In this document: positions 62,448 through 64,000 of the stretch, piece after piece | Numbering within the stretch: the stretch's first letter is position 1 | Layout of the letters: every line of letters begins with the position of its first letter | The notes under the pieces: model-generated | Databases searched by the model: none | Told to the model about the DNA's origin: nothing | What the model saw: only the letters and a program-made list of their open reading frames with translations | Position numbers and translations under genes: made by a program | Assembly: GCF_009708075.1 (NCBI RefSeq) | Contig: NZ_WMBT01000004.1 | Coordinates: 1-64,000, forward strand | Source of the DNA: Paracoccus lichenicola | Lineage (GTDB): Bacteria > Pseudomonadota > Alphaproteobacteria > Rhodobacterales > Rhodobacteraceae | Reading direction: 5' to 3' | Length of the DNA: 64,000 nt

Positions 62448-62468
62448 TTTCGTCAGATCACGACGAAA
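62448..62468. promoter_or_regulatory. Inverted repeat upstream of kbp
   Basis: TTTCGTC (62448-62454) and GACGAAA (62462-62468) form a perfect dyad with a 7-base spacer, ending 17 bases before the kbp ATG. A second, smaller dyad TTCAC-CTT-GTGAA lies at about 62324-62336, near the CAP gene start. They may be operators or a leader hairpin; there is no evidence to choose. Confidence 0.35.
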
Positions 62469-62485
62469 CACAGCCGAAAGGATGC

Positions 62486-62995
62486 ATGATGGCCATCTGG
62501 GATTTCGTGAAGGACGCCGGGAAATCGGTCTTCGGCAAGGCCGAGGCGGCCGAACCCGCCAAGCCGCAAGCCCCTGCCCCGGCGGCGGCAAAGCCCGCGC
62601 ATGATCCCGACACCACCCGCAAGGTCGCGGCGCTGAAGGCCGAGTTGAAGGCGCTGAACCTGGACAAGGACGATGTCCACTTGACCCTGCGCGGCGATAC
62701 CGTCAAGGTCGAAAGCAAGGGCGCCAACCGCGAGACGCTGGAAAAGCTGATCCTGGCCCTGGGCAACATCGAGGGCATCGCCAAGGTCGAGGCCGACCTG
62801 CCGGATGCCGGACCCGAGGCAGGCAAGGCCCCCGTCTTCCACACCGTCAAGAAGGGCGAAACCCTGTCCGAGATCGCCAAGGCCTATCTGGGCAGCGCCG
62901 GCAAGTACAACGCCATCTTCGAGGCGAACCGTCCGATGCTGTCCGATCCCGACAGGATCTATCCCGGCCAGACCCTGCGCATCCCGCAGGCGTGA
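62486..62995 (+). CDS. kbp: Potassium-binding protein Kbp (BON-LysM)
   Basis: A 169-residue soluble protein like E. coli Kbp/YgaU, a cytoplasmic K+ sensor. It begins MMAIWDFVKDAGKSVFGKA, then a Pro/Ala-rich linker (residues 22-40) longer than in E. coli, a BON domain (about 45-107, ending LGNIEGIAKVEADLPD) and a LysM domain (about 117-167, HTVKKGETLSEIAKAYLGSA, ending IYPGQTLRIPQA). There is no signal peptide. Adjacent in-frame ATGs (62486, 62489) are equivalent. Confidence 0.9.
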   Translation: MMAIWDFVKDAGKSVFGKAEAAEPAKPQAPAPAAAKPAHDPDTTRKVAALKAELKALNLDKDDVHLTLRGDTVKVESKGANRETLEKLILALGNIEGIAKVEADLPDAGPEAGKAPVFHTVKKGETLSEIAKAYLGSAGKYNAIFEANRPMLSDPDRIYPGQTLRIPQA

Positions 62996-63133
62996 CCCGC
63001 CGACGCGGCGTCCGCGCGACCTGACGCCGCGTCTCCGCCCTGGCGCGCGGCCAAGCCCCTTGCCCCCCTTCCCGCCGATGGCCCATTGTGTTTCCCGAGA
63101 GGGATCAGGAGGATGGTCCCGGGGGGAGGATGG

Positions 63134-64000
63134 ATGAACCGCTTCATCAGCTATGACGACCGCAACGCCCTGGAAGCCGAGATGCCCTATGCGGCGCGCG
63201 ATCTTCCCGTCACGATCTACGGCTTTCTGGCCCGCACCGCCCAGCGGGTTCCCGACCGGCCCGCGATCAGCTTCCAGCTTCTCTCGGACCCGCGCGGCCA
63301 TGCGACGACCCTGACCTGGAAGGATCTGCTGGAACGCGTCACCGAGACCGCCAACCTGCTGCGCAAGCTGGGCGTCGGCCCGACCGACACCGTGGCCTAT
63401 CTGCTGCCCAACAGCATCGAGACGCCCGTGGTTCTGCTGGCGGGCGCGACGGCGGGGATCGTGAACCCCATCAATCCGCTGCTGGATGCCCAGCAGATCG
63501 CGGGCATCCTGCGCGAAACCCGCGCCAAGGTGCTGGTCACGCTGCGCGCCTTTCCCAAGACCGACGTGGCCCAGAAGGCCGCCGAGGCCGTGGCCCTGGC
63601 CCCCGGCGTCACCCATGTGGTCGAGGTGGACCTGAACCGCCACCTGCGCGGGTTGAAACGCTGGATCGTGCCGCTGATCCGCCCCCGCGTGAAGCGCCGC
63701 GGCAAGGCCAGGGTCCTGAACTTCGAGGCCGCGACCAGCGGCGAACGCCACACGCGCCTGGATTTCGAGGACATCCAGCAGGACCGGGTCGCGGCCTATT
63801 TCCACACCGGCGGCACCACCGGCACGCCCAAGGTGGCCCAGCACAAGTATTCCGGCATGATCTACAACGGCTGGCTGGGGGGATCGCTGCTGTTCGATGA
63901 AAACGACGTGCTGATGTGCCCGCTGCCGATGTTTCACGTCTTCGCCGCTTATCCGATCCTGATGTCCTGCCTTGCGTCGGGCGCGCATGTCGTGATGCCC
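63134..64000 (+). CDS. Acyl-CoA synthetase (AMP-binding), 5' part only
   Basis: The first 289 codons of an adenylate-forming enzyme; it runs past the end of the window with no stop. The N-terminal domain is in place: MNRFISYDDRNALEAEMPYA, PDRPAISFQL, WKDLLERVTETANLLRKLG, VAYLLPNSIETPVVLLAGAT and the phosphate-binding motif YFHTGGTTGTPKVAQ (about residue 219), then MCPLPMFHVFAAYP. It is a medium/long-chain acyl-CoA synthetase-like member whose substrate is unknown. A GGGGGGAGGATGG ribosome-binding site precedes ATG 63134. Confidence 0.9.
   Translation, partial: MNRFISYDDRNALEAEMPYAARDLPVTIYGFLARTAQRVPDRPAISFQLLSDPRGHATTLTWKDLLERVTETANLLRKLGVGPTDTVAYLLPNSIETPVVLLAGATAGIVNPINPLLDAQQIAGILRETRAKVLVTLRAFPKTDVAQKAAEAVALAPGVTHVVEVDLNRHLRGLKRWIVPLIRPRVKRRGKARVLNFEAATSGERHTRLDFEDIQQDRVAAYFHTGGTTGTPKVAQHKYSGMIYNGWLGGSLLFDENDVLMCPLPMFHVFAAYPILMSCLASGAHVVMP

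Overview
The window is typical chromosomal DNA of a high-GC alphaproteobacterium of the Rhodobacteraceae/Paracoccaceae, most likely Paracoccus or a close relative. This rests on the very high GC content, the tightly packed operons with start/stop overlaps, the characteristic gene forms (ValS, HNH protein, DUF6478-type protein, cyoABCD followed by SURF1, carboxynorspermidine genes), and the terminator-like repeats found in several intergenic gaps. The species is an inference. I found no rRNA, tRNA, CRISPR array, IS element or prophage.

Layout. 1-5.7 kb: a ubiquinone-biosynthesis-type FAD hydroxylase, a HAD phosphatase, a GntR regulator, an AlkA-type glycosylase, an esterase, a VOC protein and an HNH protein. 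5.7-13.7 kb: dapA, a lytic transglycosylase (slt) whose 3' end is partly duplicated on the far side of a lower-GC acetyltransferase gene, an EamA transporter, suhB, and metR/metF. 13.7-18.9 kb: a fold-III ornithine/lysine decarboxylase divergent from an Lrp regulator, an HxlR regulator divergent from an operon of double DUF1428, VOC and GST proteins, and a small toxin-antitoxin pair. 18.9-28.8 kb: valS, a HisC-like aminotransferase with a stand-alone Lrp sensor domain, a MATE pump, an ArsR regulator divergent from an Asp-nucleophile hydrolase, cbpA/cbpM, and an aldo-keto reductase.

28.8-34.1 kb: a five-gene peptide/nickel-type ABC importer. 34.2-39.9 kb: a complete seven-gene MoxR/Bat operon. 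40.0-44.9 kb: cyoABCD plus SURF1 (bo3-type quinol oxidase). 45.1-50.1 kb: an MHS-type transporter, malate synthase G and an AI-2E family protein. 50.1-55.6 kb: two carboxynorspermidine (polyamine) genes, two poorly known genes, a pterin dehydratase and cardiolipin synthase. 55.6-64 kb: accD, folC, zapE, mtnN, an ABC exporter, a CAP lipoprotein, kbp, and the start of an acyl-CoA synthetase that runs off the window.

How the genes connect. Polyamine synthesis is represented twice: the decarboxylase at 13.8 kb should supply the diamine and the pair at 50.2-52.5 kb should convert it to a triamine. MetR/MetF and MtnN touch the methionine/SAM cycle. The oxidase and glcB serve respiration and C2 metabolism. 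The most unusual material is non-coding: a dispersed hairpin + GGATATTT element (five copies), a triple 24-bp palindrome, and two clusters of nested hairpins.
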